This document shows, in pieces, positions 1-15,000 of a stretch of 64,000 nucleotides of DNA. The DNA is taken from NCBI GenBank assembly GCA_013397795.1, contig VZTJ01001641.1, forward strand, positions 1 to 64,000, written 5' to 3'. The notes beneath the pieces were generated by a model. The model was given only the letters and a program-made list of their open reading frames with translations. It made no database searches and had not been told where the DNA came from. This stretch comes from Orthonyx spaldingii (lineage: Eukaryota; Chordata; Aves; Passeriformes; Orthonychidae). The translations under genes were made by a program, and so were the position numbers. Position 1 is the stretch's first letter. Every line of letters starts with the position of its first letter.

Positions 1-3000
1 CCCATGATCAAAAAACCCAAAGTCAATCTTGTACTCCTGCACAGCTAAAATAAGCATTAACCAGAAGAAAAATAAGTCTTTTAAAATGATAACAGAAACT
101 ACAATTCAGAGACCAAACAAAAGATATAAACTTGTCTATTACTAAATTCTGAAAAAAAGCCTTATTGAAGAGGTTTTCGTAATCTAGAAAAAGCACAGAT
201 TACAAAAAAAGTTAGATAATACTATGTATTATTTTATTTATATATATATAACTACTGAATGCTCATTTCATCAATGACATTAATTAAGATTTTATTTCAT
301 CTGTACTTTTGAGTAGTGTATTTCAAGCAAAAAGCTGGTTCAGAAAAAGGAATCCTATAGAAGCTTGTAGTATTAATCTATATTAAGATTTCAGTGTCTG
401 ACCAAACAAGCAAGAGTTTGTCTCGATGCCATGAAGCTCTTAATTTGGGCTTCCACGGATTACAGGGCTGAGGCTCCATAGCACACAGGCCAGCTAATTT
501 AATTCTACAACAGCACATCTAAAGCAACAGTTATTGAGGCTTTATTCTAATTTTCTGAGTCATCTCAGGACTCTGACTTACTTCTCTTTGAAACAGAAAG
601 GAATTGATAAAATTTTAAAAAAGGCTTAATACCGATTAGAATGAATAATAACAAAATACAGTGTAATGCTTATATCTTTGCCAACAACACCATAACAAGG
701 CATTCATTAATTTTCCCTGTTATGGCTGATCACTAGAACAACCTGTATAAAAAATGGGGTTTTTTGTAGTTTTCCTATTTCATGTTTATGTTGGCCACAT
801 GAAAGTAGTTATTATTGGTGAACTAAAATTGATTTCAGATAATAGGAGTTATGCTATTATTTAATAAATTTATGGCTGTGTATGTTCCAGAAATAGCTAC
901 TTCTTTAAAAGAGGAGATATGAATGTAACATAGAAGACTAAATGGACTGAATCTGCCAAACAGTGGAATAGCTCACATGCTATTTCTTCAAGAGTATGTA
1001 TTTGCCCAAGGGCCTTCAATAATGGCAATCACTGAAGTACATAATGAAGCATAATTCTACAAGTCAGAAAAGTCTATCATGGTTTTTCCCCATCAAAACA
1101 AATGTATTGCCGTTTGACATCTATAAAGAACTCTGCTATGTTTTACAAGCTAAGGTAAGCCCAGTCTTGCATCTAAATTTTGTGAGGGCAAAAGAAATCC
1201 AGCAAGCATGATCTTTCCCCCCAGGTGTGACAACTGTTCCTATGACATTTGACAGAATTAACATTTATTCATATTGCTCATAAAACTATACATTATTAAT
1301 CAGCTTTTCACAGCCAAAACCCTGTGCCTTACATAAGCATGAAGCATAACACTTGTCTTGAAAAACCACTGTTCTCAATAAACAAGAAATCCAGGGAATT
1401 CTGTAACATTTTATAAATATAAAATATTACTATAAGAAATATGTAAATATATTTTGATACTTTGAGCTACCAGATCAGGGTAGCTTTATTGACACAACTA
1501 AATTTATTTGAAAAAATTCTGTAGGCTGACAACTTAGAATTTTTTTCATTATTTAACTGATAAATTATTAGGAATGTTTTGGTACTAATACCTTGCTTGA
1601 CATAATGACTGATATAATAATTTCATGTATGATCCACTCACTAGCATATCAAGTATCAGTTAATACATTAGCATAGCATAACTGGCAGGAGGAGCGGGAG
1701 ATATGATAAATATTGTCTTAAATTACAATTTCCCCAAAATAAACTGATACAAAAGTAGATGCTATGGATTGAAATTCAACAGATTGCATTTAACTCAACT
1801 CCCTCTTTCTGAAATGAGGAGGGGCAACTATTTTCCTTCTATAATCACACAGCGGGCATTTTATTAAATTATCTTGGTAATTGAGATATTCCCTACAGAG
1901 AAATTTCCACAGAACTGGAACCAATGGCTAGCTCTCAACCATTGCAACAAACAAACCTCCTTCAAAATGAAAATACACTCTTCTCATTAACATTACTTTT
2001 TACCCTTGAACATAGTTTGTCAGTGGAACCATGTTCACAAAAGGTTTAAAGCACAGTTTTTGTATCTAATTCAAAAGCATGTATGCTCTGAATCCAAAAG
2101 TATCAGGATAATCCATGCAAACTTCATCCATTACACATTCATGTATAGTGTTCAAGAACAGATAGTTGAGTCATAAAGAGTGCCTATAGACTGTACAGGA
2201 TCGAGATACGTCTACAGTGAATATTTAAACATTTATGTAAAATTCATCTAAAATGCTACAATATTTGTGTTTCTTGGCTTTAAACATTCTGAAGTCTCAT
2301 GCATTACTGACTCTGCAGTATCTGCAGCACTTCTACTCTGTAGGAGCAATTAACCAAATTGCATCAGGTGATCATACAAAAACAGACATACTATGAAGAA
2401 ATCACTCCTCTTGGGTCTGAGATGGACAAAAGATCGTAAGGAAACATTTTCATTTTTGTGTAGCCTGGATATTAATTATTTTAGATGCATGTTGTTAATA
2501 TTATAAACCTAAATCCGAGAAAACTGTCATTTACCTAATATTCTATCACGGTGCTGCTTGGGGGTAGGACTGGGGAGTGTTAAGTAGGTATTTAAATGAG
2601 TGACCATATTTAGTTTTTAGGAGTCTGATACTGTTAAAATTATCATTTTACAGACAGCATTTGAAGAACCTGGAAGGACAAAGGAAAAAATAGAGAGCAA
2701 AGGGTTAAATGGCATGGAAACCAGAGAGGAGTATTTCTGAACAGATACTAAATTGCACTCTAGACTTGGATTAATGGGGAAATAATAGTTAAGTCTCTGA
2801 GAAAAATTTAAGTAATCAACACAAGAAGTTCGTCAAGAAAAAAAAAATGTTAGGTAAGGCAGTGAGAGAGCACCCCAGGAATCATCTATGGTCCTGACAT
2901 GTTTCCTTCAGTCCTACAGCTTTGCCTTTGCACGAGCCATTCCATATTAAATTTAAGTATCCTACTTACTTTATATAGTTCCTGTTACCATAGTATCTAA

Positions 3001-6000
3001 CCACTAGTTATGTGAAATAGCAGGTTCCACAAGGTAAGAAAATGCCATAATACACATTTGGGAGGGGAGAAGACACATAGAGTGGGTAAGTGTCTTGCCC
3101 AAGACCACTTACAAAACCCACTCAAAAGGAAGAAAATAAATGTATCTCACAAATTTCATACTATTGTATGTATTTTGAGTGGAAAGGGAAGATCAATAAA
3201 TAAATACTGAAGACAGAAACAGCTTTTGCTCAATCTTTTCATTAAGAGTTGTCTGTCCTTCAATTAAAGAAAAGCAAAAAACAGTTTTGACCCCAGGTAG
3301 CACAATACATGAGAAAAAAATCATTAAAAGGAGAAAAACCACTCAGAAAACTGAGATGTTGGTTGAAGTTCAGCCATTTAATAGATGAGGTTATGGAAGC
3401 AGTGATTTAGGAAAAAATGTATCCAAAACCCCATAATAACATTACATTAATTCAGAAGCCCACCAGAATGTTTTGGTTTTTTTAAATTACATTTGGCAGA
3501 TCTGTCTTTAGTAAGCATGGATATTGAGTCACAAAGGTAAGATTTGTGTCTTGCTGGTTGCAAATGAAGGAGCAGTAAAAAGAGGAAGCATCTCCTACCA
3601 GTTCAGCATGGAGATCTTTTGATGGGTTTGGAGAAAATGTCAGAAAGGACTGAATTATTGTTCTGTCTGTACTTGCTGTGAGACTCTCTTAAGAGCAAAG
3701 CACTTCAGCTGTCTGCATTCAGATTTCTTTCAAAATTTTCAACTGACTGTCTTGTCTATTTAAATATAAGCTTTTCATAGCAGAGATTGTTCCTTACTAT
3801 TACAATTTTCTGACCTTTCTACCTGGCAGCAGTCTCAGGTGGGGCTTTTAAGCAGCAACATACTGTCAATGCAGGAGTTAGCTGTAACACATCATATTTA
3901 AACGTGCCAGTGATTTGCCTTCAAAATACGTATTTTTCACCAAATGAACCAACACGCCGAATCAATACAATATGAATAGGCAATATGAACCACAAGGTTT
4001 CTCTGACTGTATTTAATGCATGGCAGCATGCATTTCTTAAAATGTACTTATCAGAATGATTTTTTTTTTTTCTTCACTTAAGTAAAAGTTTCTCCCAGCA
4101 CTGACAAAGTCTACTTATACGAGTGAAGCTTTGAGAAACAGATCTGAACATCTTCTGACTAGACATAGGAAATTTAAAAAGGCTACACGAGTAGATGCTG
4201 AATCAGACAAAAAAACAAAACAACTTGCTTACTCTAGCCAATAGGCAGATGTTGCCCCTGGAATCACCTGCTACGTCCTAATAGCTTGAAATGGTGTGAA
4301 TGAAAAGCTAATTGAAATAAGAATGGAAATGACCATCCATATTTAAAGTCAGTAAAGTAAGGATCGTGTGGCAGGAAAGAAATAGCAGTGACACTGACGA
4401 GGCTTGAATAACAGCTTGTTGTGTTTGGATATAGATGCTCCAATGGTAGTAGGTCTGGTAGAAGTGTCTGAAGAGACAGACTTCTCAGATGATATTTTTT
4501 AAATGCTTCCCTAATGGGAAAAACACTGCCGTCATATCCCTAACCCTCATGATTTTTCGTGACAGAGAACAGACAGATATAAGACCAATCAATCTCACAA
4601 GGCAAGCTGAGAAAACTGGTGATGCAGATCACACTTACATTAGACTAAATATAAAGAGCACCCATCTAAAACATCCACAGAAAGTGCTACCATAAACCTT
4701 AAGAATTTAGCAAGCTAATAAAACATTAATCCTTGTCAAACTTAAATACCTTCTATTTTTAAGAGTTCATTTGGCTGCAAATGGCTGTCATCCCTAATCC
4801 AAGTACTGTGCTTGTAGCAGATGTTGCTTTAATAAAGTGATCTGTGCTGGAGATGCTTACAAAACTGCACACAACAGCACAGGATTTACTGCTCCAACGC
4901 TCATCCTCTTAGATTTCGGGTTCTGCTCCTCTCAATGGAAACCTTCTATTAGGCTGACAAAAGCAGATTTCAAAACACAGTGCAACAGGGTTTGGCAGAC
5001 CACTGAGGGAGAAGTTACAAGGCTAAAGTAGTGAAAGGCATGATCATCATAATGGACACGATGCCCAGGGCAGCTGGAATGTTTTGCCTCAAACATCAAC
5101 TTCATGCCAGTTGTTTAACTTTCAGGTCCATCACCAAGGAAGAGCAGACCTATTTTGGAACACTTCTCATAAATAAATTCAATTGAAATTAATCAATAAT
5201 TTCAGTGACATAATGGATGAGAGGATATCTTTATTCTTTTCTTGAACCACCAACTGTGATCAGGGGCTTTCTTCTTGTGGGTTTTGGGTTTTGGGGAGTT
5301 TTGTACATTGGTTGTTGATTTGGTTTTTCTTCATCTTTGAAAGCAGCTATAGTGTTTACATACATGTTTAACTAGGACAGATTTAGTAGGGCAGATTATC
5401 ACCAGCCTCACTTATCACAAAGCATGGTCAGGCAATCACAGTTTCCTATTCCTTCCCAGTTAGATCAAAGCTGTTCACATTCACATGCAAACTCTGAAAG
5501 AATTGAAACTACTGGATTTATTCTATATAGACTTGACAACTATCAGGACAGAGTACGTGATACTGAGGTGGTGACTCAGGAGACAAGCAAAAGGCAGAAC
5601 CTGAAGACCTGGCATTCTAGGTTATGTATGCTGACCATTCATACAATTTAACTTTCTTTAAAAAATAAAACATTTGTATTTCCTACATCTACTACACATC
5701 TTGAAATGCATTTCATGCATTTGGCAAAGATAGGATTAATGACATTTTTACCAGTTGTGAAGTCTAAGGTACCCCTTCAGAGAATATTCTAGAAGAGCTC
5801 TGAAGTTTGGATGCCTATATACAAAGTCAAACTAATCATTTATGCAATACTAAACCTTTAAAAAACAACAAAAACAAACTGCATAAGCAGCCCTATGTGC
5901 ATAAATATACCAATTTCATTCAACTTTTTACAGAATCTTGGAAAAACTGAAGAACTGAAGAGTATTCTATCTTAGAATAATTAGACAATTAGAAAGAATG

Positions 6001-9000
6001 CTTGCAATCAATAATGAAAATCAGTCTCACCTGTCATCTATATTGAATTTCTCGGAGCACAACCCACAACTTACAGGGAAAACTGAAGATATGAAAAAGT
6101 CTATGCACAAGATTAATTTAGAAAACTAATTAATGAAAAATCTAGATTTTAGAGGGCTGTCATTTTAAAGCTTAACCAATTTTAAAGCATTTAACAAACT
6201 ATAAAGAATTCACAATGATTGCAGCTATAACTCCCCTTCAATACAGTATTGCCACAAGAGAAAAAAAAGAAGCAAGGATATGAATTGACAGACAGAAAAT
6301 AAACTAACACTCACACCCAAAAATTTCTACTTTATACATACCACCTACTTTCTAGGAACATACTAATTTGATGCAACAGCTCAGGTTGTTTGTCTCAGAA
6401 TTCACATAGCAAAATCCAGTCATATAAGCTCCCTTGCCACTTTGTTATTCTGAGTGTCTCTCTCCATGACAGACACTTGTCCTCCCAGGATTTTCCTCTT
6501 CTTCCTGTCAATATCTGAGGGTTTTATCCTCTCACTGTTGCTGTCTGCCTTAAATTCTTGGCTTTTCTCTTTACATTTCCAGGTACTCAACCACATTAGG
6601 GTGTAACAATGCTTTCCATCCCTCAAAAGTACAAACTATCACATATATTTACTTAACTAAAGGTCAACATATTAAGGAAGAACTGCAGTCAGAATTCAGA
6701 TGTGTGCTAAAACTAAAAAAGGGAGTAAGAATATCATCCATGTTGGCACTACAATGTGCTAAAAAATTTTAAAAATATAAATTCTAACTTCCATCATGTT
6801 GAACTCATGAAGTTTAATCCAGTTTCTGGTGGTATGAGGGGAGAAAAAGAAAGATTGATTTCAAGGGTCAAATATGTTTCCAGTTTCAGAACTAAGTTCC
6901 AAGATAATTAATTCTCAATAGGAACTCATTACACTTTGTAAATGAATTCATCTATTCACCATCGTTTCAGTGACAAAGGTTCTTGATACATAGATTAAAC
7001 TCTCAATTCAACCTCAGTTCCATCACCTCGTACTCCCACCTCTCCTCGAATTGAAAATACAAGTCATTCATTTGGAAAACCTATTAGTTCCTTATTACTA
7101 GAACAATGACCTTCTGAGCAAAATGACTGTCTTCCTACTCAGTGAAATTTTTTGTTCACTTTAATTTACAATAGAGAACTGCCACAGTTAACTCTTTGCT
7201 GACACTTTTAAATATTATTTAATTACAATAATTTTACAATTGCATCACACAATCCACATACACAGTAGCATCAGTTTAACCAGCAAGTAAAATCAGAGAA
7301 CTATTAAATAAGGAAAGACAATGTCATTAATCAGATTGGTTTAGTGGTCACTTTGGTCTCTCCCTCAGCTACAGTATGTCTGACAACATCAATGCCTTCA
7401 GGAGGAATTTTAAAAATACCAGAAGAATACCTAACAATTAAGAACATTTCTTTTTTACCTCAGGCAGCTGGCAGTTGTTTTCTGTGTTGGGTGGTGTTTT
7501 TTTTTGTTTCCACATGCTTTACATTAGCGCTAAATCTTTTTTATAGGTGATGTGATCAGTACTATTCATAGTATACTGAGAGCACATCAGCAATATTTAT
7601 AGTATCCAGTCTGACACAGTTTAACTAAGCTTTGGAAGAAGCTCTTATGTTATACACAGAAAAGCTTGTTTGAAGGCCTCTTGGTGGAATTTATTGGTGG
7701 TATTTTAAACTTGTTTCATGCCTTCTACATTGAAATCAGTGCAGAAGAGGTTACATTAATCAAAGCAGGTTTGCTCATTCTACAGGCCCTAACCTTTTTG
7801 TGCTTAGAGATAGGAGGTCAAAACCCAGCCCAGTTTCTGAGAACTTTTATACACAAAAGCCTTCTTATCAAGGGTGGTTCTAAAATGCGTCACTATTCAT
7901 TTTCTGGTTTTGACCTTCTTTTATGCTTTATAAGGGGTATTATCTAAAATTCCCAGCTCTTAGGACATTGCCCTGACTGACTCCAAAATTAATATCAAGG
8001 GTAAGGAAATGTTGTTCTGCAGGCAGATAGTAATTCATTACTATGTTCCATATACTAAGATGCTTGTTAGTATGCAGCTTAAAAAGATACTTCACTTATC
8101 TGGCTGTCTGCAAGCAACAACACTCCTCCTTCAAACTAATGATGAAATAAATGTGGAAGACTGAATATTTGAGGAAGCTTGCTTTATTATCATGGAGTTT
8201 TTGATGAATCTTGTGTTACTAGTATGTTCAATGCTGTTCAGCATAGTCCTAAAGCATCCTCTCCTAACAAGACTTCTCAGCAGTTAAGATTTTCATCCCC
8301 TGCCTGAGATCTTCAGAAAGAACAGCAGTAGTAGCATTGTCAAACCTTCACCAAGTTAACTATGACATCTGATGATTTGCACATGTATACATACCATTGT
8401 GTCGAGTGGAATGCTCCTCCCTCAGACCTAATATGGTCATAGTGCTAGATTAAATAGAACTACTTTTTAATATCACAATAGCAAGACACACATTCAGAGA
8501 GTTACCTACTGAAAAAGTGCCTAACTTTCAGAGTGACTGCATGTGCATTTGAGAGAATTGTATTTCCCAAATTTCTACATGCTCTAATCTTCTGATGAAC
8601 CTCTTGCATTGTGTCAAACCATTGTCAGCAGTGCCAGTGATGAGGGACTAATAACTAAGGGATCAAATTGTGGCACTCACTCAATGACAAGCAGCAATAC
8701 CAAACAACTTGTTCTAAAATAGTGAATATTGCTTCCAACTACATTTTATGCTGTCATTTTTTAATGCACTATTAGCACATTATGCTGTGTCTAATATAGG
8801 GTCTCTAACAGGCTCCTGGTAGGATGATGTTAGAAGAATCTCTCACATGAACAAGTAATGTGGGACATTTCCAGACCATATAGAAGCAATTGACTTATTT
8901 TGAGGAATCTGCAAAGACCTGGTGGTTTAAATCACAAAAACAAAATGAACCATCAACAGTCCTTCATTATATAAGCCAAAAAAAAAAAAATCCTGAAATC

Positions 9001-12000
9001 ATAGCAATAGGGAATTGCTTCTTTTGTAAGCAATCTGAAAGTGAGAACAGAGCAGCTTTTGTTCTGTTTCACTTGCATCAATTGCAAACAAGCATTTCCC
9101 AAAATGTAGCCCTAGGATTTAGATACTGTCAACTATTAGGGCAAAACACTTTCTGGTTTAAAATACTAAACTACAAAATATAGTAAGATACAGAGTTGGA
9201 AACACTGTTGGCCAGTTCCCAAAAAAACCTTTTCTAGTAGTTTTGAAAAGGACAAGATCTCTTTAAACTCACCCTTCCTTGGAGATGCTTCTAAGTAGTA
9301 ATTTCAGCTGCCAACTAATGACAAAACCGTCCCTCTAAAAGTAAGAAATTATCATACCTATTATTCAGATAGTCTGTAGACAAGAAGTAATCTGGATTAG
9401 TCCTGCTAGCCTAACTATGGTTTTTTGCTGATTTCTTTCATATGCCTTTTTATTCCTGCTTTATCTCTCTCTAAACAGGTTTTATACACACTTAAACTTT
9501 CACCAACAACTAGAGGCACTATGAAAGTAGTGATTTACATTACTAACTGCTGGTTTCAGTAGCTTTAAAAGTTTAATTGCTGGGCTTTTCTTTGTATAGT
9601 TATTGAAAGAGAGACCTCATGAAATCTGGTCAGATTGTTATAGTTTAAACAATATCAGGTGAATTTCCTGTTACCATAACGCTGTCTTTACTTTTTACAC
9701 TAATAGAAAAGCTAACACTATTTTTAAAAAAAGCACAATGTTAGATAAGACATCTGTCAAAATACAGGCTTTGTCTTGTGATTCTGGTCTTGGGCCTGTC
9801 AAGATAAAAGTTATACAATGAGGAGAAAGGTCTACAAAAACCATGTCCAAGTGAAACAGAGCACTACTTGCCCTGAACTTTATTTTATTGTCCTTTAAGG
9901 GGTGGCCAAAGGTGGGTCCAATGAGCCCTCATAAATCCCTTAACATTTCAGTCTGTTTTCATTTTTCAGCTAGGAACGCAGGATACATAAAATTATTTAC
10001 AGTTCCTCCATTTCAGTTTTGTACATGACTCAATTCGCTGCATTCAAAATTCAGGCACAGAGGTACAAGGAACAATTTTACTCATCCTGTTCAAGAAGTC
10101 TTATTTGTGTACAAATAAACTAAGCTCTCTTCTGAAAAATGACTTGGCATAGATGTGATCCCTATTGAGTTTATCAACAATGTAAGTACCAGCTGAGAGA
10201 TGCTACAAATCATATTCCTATACCTAAATCCATCAGAATGTTATTTCCTAGAAATATAGGGCTAAACCATGCCAGAGATGCCCTACTTCAGACATAGGTC
10301 ATCATTAAAGACAAGAACCTTTCAATACATGAATATGAGTAGAGTATTATAATAATAACATTAAAGTAAGAAAAAAAGATGAGAAATGTTTTTGTAATTT
10401 CTATTATTGACATAAAATACATTAAAAATACAGATCATGTATAGGATATAAAAGGCCAAAGGGTAGAAATGAAAAAAAAAAAAAAATGCTGACTTGAACT
10501 ATAACATAAACTAAGGCTTTGTAAAATAGTGCCAGTTTACCCATTCAGCTTTTTATTTAATTGAAATTTCATAAAAGAAAATTCACTCCCTTTCCAAGAC
10601 AATTTATTTGCTTCTGATTTTTTGCCTCTTCCAAGTTTATGCACACTGTGAATATAAACAGATACCTAACAATTGAGAAAAGAATATCATAAGACCATTT
10701 GGTAGACACATGAGAATGAGGGCAGTGCAAAAGTACAATGTGATTAAATTCTCCCTTTCAGTAGCAAAAAGATAATGTGGTAGAGAATATAATTCTCTTT
10801 GTCAAAGTTAATTATACAGGTTTTCTCCCCTTACTGTCTTTAAATTTATATTACAATCTTGCAAAGATTACATAGGTAAGTCAGTAACATACAGCTATAC
10901 AATAATTATTCATGGGCATCTTCAAGTTTTAAATATTAACTAAGTACTGCCACCATTTCTCTGATGTATAAATCACAAAATATTGCAAGACTTAACAAAT
11001 GCTGGCAGATGCACATAACTCAGAGGTTTAATGCTCCTTGGTCTCAATCATATCTTTACTTCTGTTTTGTCATCCATCACACTATGTGTCTACATGAGTT
11101 AATACATTAGTTTCTAATGAAAGATTGTACTGAGGCTGTATTTACAGAAGCAAGAGATTTTACATCTCCAAAAGTAGTTTACCCAAAAGGTTCTTGACAC
11201 TTTTGCAAATAACTGAAAATGTTTAACAGAACTACAGAGACTGAGCTTGTTCTTACAAGGACTGAAATTCTAGTGTTTCATTTTCGAAGAATTACATGGG
11301 AATAAATTGAACTATGCAAACTAAATTATGTCTGATTATTAGAAAGTAGCTACAGTTAAAAATTTCAGATTCTTGGAATACAGATATATATACTGTTACA
11401 TTCTTAGATAATAGCCAAGCAATGAATTTTTCTCACTGTACCAATACAGGACTGAGAAGAGCCAATTAGAATAAAAGTGCAGTTACCATACTTATCCTAT
11501 CTAGTTATTCTTTGCAGTATCAACTGCTGTTCTTTAGGTAACTGAGATCTTAAAATTATAAAAAAGCTACAATATTCAAATCAAAAGCTTTTATGTTTTT
11601 CCACACTAGGAATGGTAATTACAAATTACAACAAATTGTAGTTGCTGGATCTTCTAGTTGACTACCAACTTACTACTTTTAATTGTACATGTTAATACTA
11701 AAACGCAGGGGAGAAATCCACAATTTCTCCATCAGTCTAAGAACAAACAGCATTTATTGGGATGATGCATTATGCCAATGACATAATTTAATTTAAAAAA
11801 ATCAGAAGAAGCTCTTATCAAAAACCATTTTTACAGCCTGCCATAGGAAGTGATAGTACACTGATGTGTGAGAAAACATCATTCAAGGGTGTTGAAAGCA
11901 AAAGAACTATGAAACTCTTTTTAATTTCCTGACCTCACAGCTTTCAGAAACAGGATACTTTTTAAGGATCACAAAAAGCCACAAAGCTGCATCCTGTGAC

Positions 12001-15000
12001 CATCATGCTCACCTGTATTCATCTAGAATGCAGACCATGTTACCTTTTAGGCCACCATCAAAGAAACCAGGTAAGATCTAGGGTTTCCTGTCATTTCAAA
12101 CTTCACTACTCAACACTAATGTAAATTCAGAAGTTGTTTTAATTTGAGGTTAGGGTGTGGGTTTTGGGGCATTTTTGCAGGGGTGTGCAGAACAGTGCCA
12201 TATTTAATGGAAATTCATACTCAGGGAATGTATATGAAAAAAACTTGCCCTGTTTCCTTAGAAAGATCATAGTAAACCATAGCAGGACAAATGCATCCTT
12301 AGTTTTACAGCTCAAAACCAAAAAGCAAAACCCCATAAACCAAAAAGCTCTGGGAGGCAATACTAATTTTGGGTCACAATCCTCATTGACATTCTGATTT
12401 TTTTTGAAAGGCTGGTCTCACCTCTTGCACTAATTTGCAATGCTTATCATTTTTGTTTGTTTCCTCTTCCACTACCTAGTCCTTCCTTTAGTGGGCAAGT
12501 GCAATTAGGGTTACAGATCTGAGGACTAAGAAATCAATTGCTGATAGAAATATCTTGGTCTGCCTCTAAGTCACATTCTAATACAAGGTACCTGTGGTAG
12601 ATCAAGACGGCTTGAATACATTCAAGAAAAGGCTAAAAGCAAATGAGCCACAGGTGACATTCTGGTCAGGACAGTAAGGAGATTTTAGTTCCTCAAAAAC
12701 AAATTGCTAAATACACTTGGCTTTCTAAATTTCATAACTGAGTTCAAGCCACAAGCTTATTGTTCAGATACGGTGCACAGATTGAGCTGTGTTATATATA
12801 TGGCTCTTTACGGCTCTTGAAAGGTTCATGAAATTAAAAAAAAAAATCCATCTTAAATAACTAAATATACTCCATATGTTATAGGTGTGTAGCAAATGTT
12901 GATGTTTGCATGTCTTTAATTGTTCTAGAATCATGTCATACTATTCTCTTGAAAACCAGAGGATTCTTCAATAACCCATGTAAGTTCCTTCATGACACAC
13001 TGACATGAATTTTAACTGCAGTAACTGGGAATTGTATCAATTGTATTATATTCTATCAGTAGAATAGCCCTCTCCATGTCTCTTTTTAATCAGTTCATGA
13101 GTCACCTTGGAATACCAGTTAACCACACTGAAAATGTTGAAAGGTTGCTACAGAAGTTACAAGACTGACAATGGTTACAGTGGGCTAACAGCATCTTAGT
13201 AAGGTACACTGGCACAGATTTCTCATGGGGGAACTAATGCAGCATTAACTTTTTCATTAGCTACAGCTTTGTGTTCTCACATCAAGCCACCCACATGTGG
13301 CTGCTGCACGCTGCTTCCCCATAGAACACTAAAGCACGGTGATTCAGTGACTGCCAAAAAAAGTTCTAATGCTGGTTTAGATATAATATGAAAATATCAA
13401 CTTTTAGCTGAATGTCATTTCTAGAAATCCTTGTTTCATAAGAACTTACAGTGGGGTTTCCAAATCCAAACCAATATATTCCACTTGTGTTGAAGTCATG
13501 CTATAAAGTAGTTCAATTTCACTAGTTTTTGTCAGTTTTGAAAACACTAAGACTTTTTTGTTGCTGTTTGTGGAAAAATGATTGCAGAATTACCTAATAT
13601 GGTTTTCCCTGACAGCCATGAGTAAACAAGCATCAAGACAATGAGCAAACACAACAGCCACATACTATCACAGCAAGATAATGAGGCAACCATGTACACT
13701 CTCTGCTAGTTACCAACGGAGACTTCCCATAATTAAATTAAACTAAATGTCAAGTAAGTTAAATCAACATCAATTCCTTGGATCCAGGGATATATACAAC
13801 TGAGATTTATTTCTATTTATTATCATTCATAATATTGTGTGGAAAGGAAAGGAGTGTATGTGGGCATTAGAGATATAAACTAGGCTAATCAGACTACAGT
13901 CAAAATGCATTTAGTAGGACTCTTGTATAAATCCCAAATTGTATGGCTGGTTATACTTTTTCATACATCTTTGTTTTGTCTCACCAAGTTGTCAAAGGAT
14001 AGTGGTTTCCTTATAACTTTTTTTTTTCAAAAACACTGGACAAAAATAGGATTTTTATTGCACAGGAAAACTTCTTGGGGTTTTTCTTTTTCATTTGCCA
14101 ACCACCTCTGAAATAGCTTAACCGAACTAAACTACAGCTTAGTTAGAGTCACTTCAACTTGATAAAAGATACTTAATATGAACATAATGTATTGAAGACT
14201 GAAGATGAGGGGTATTACCACAGACTAAAGTCTATCCTGTTTATATCCTTGCATCTTATATTTTGCTCGGCATGAAATTAGATAGGCAATGTTCCTTCTG
14301 ATTTGCAAGAAAAAAATCTAAAATAGTTTATAATTTAGACAAGTTGAGATTCTTCTGAATATTTGGATATGTTCAGACATGACTACAAAGTAAGGTGCAA
14401 AGGGGTTTTGCCATGACTCTATCTATACTTCAGGGAACAATATCTTCAAAACTTTTAGACATATTTTTAAGTACATGATGACAAGAATAAATTCTTGTCA
14501 CTTGAACTTATTTAAGAAACAGTGGGGAAATGTCTGGTTCCCACGTGCAAACAAGGAAACAAGGTGTTTTGAAGCAAGATAGACTTTCAGCCATTAAATA
14601 TAGTCTTTCACATGGGAGATATTTACTTTTTATTCCTATCCAAGAAAGTTTTGCCAGCCAATGAAGGGACTTCAGCCTAACACCATGGATTCCAGTCATA
14701 ACTTCCACTTAGCAATGGAAAACTGAGGACAAGCAAGACCAGTGTTTGATATTGCACAGTACGTCAGTGGCAGGGCTCATCCCAGTTTGCAGTCTTAACC
14801 CACAGATATATTCTTTATATATGCAATGTACGCATATACACAGAGATATTCTTCTAAGATGTTTACATATAGAAAAAGGTACATATGCACACACAGTTGT
14901 ATCTATTACTTGCATTTGCACCTTAAAATAATTTCCTCAGCTAAATAATCAAAATAATCGAGCCAAATTCAGTTTCATCACAGCAAGTAGCAAGACCCAG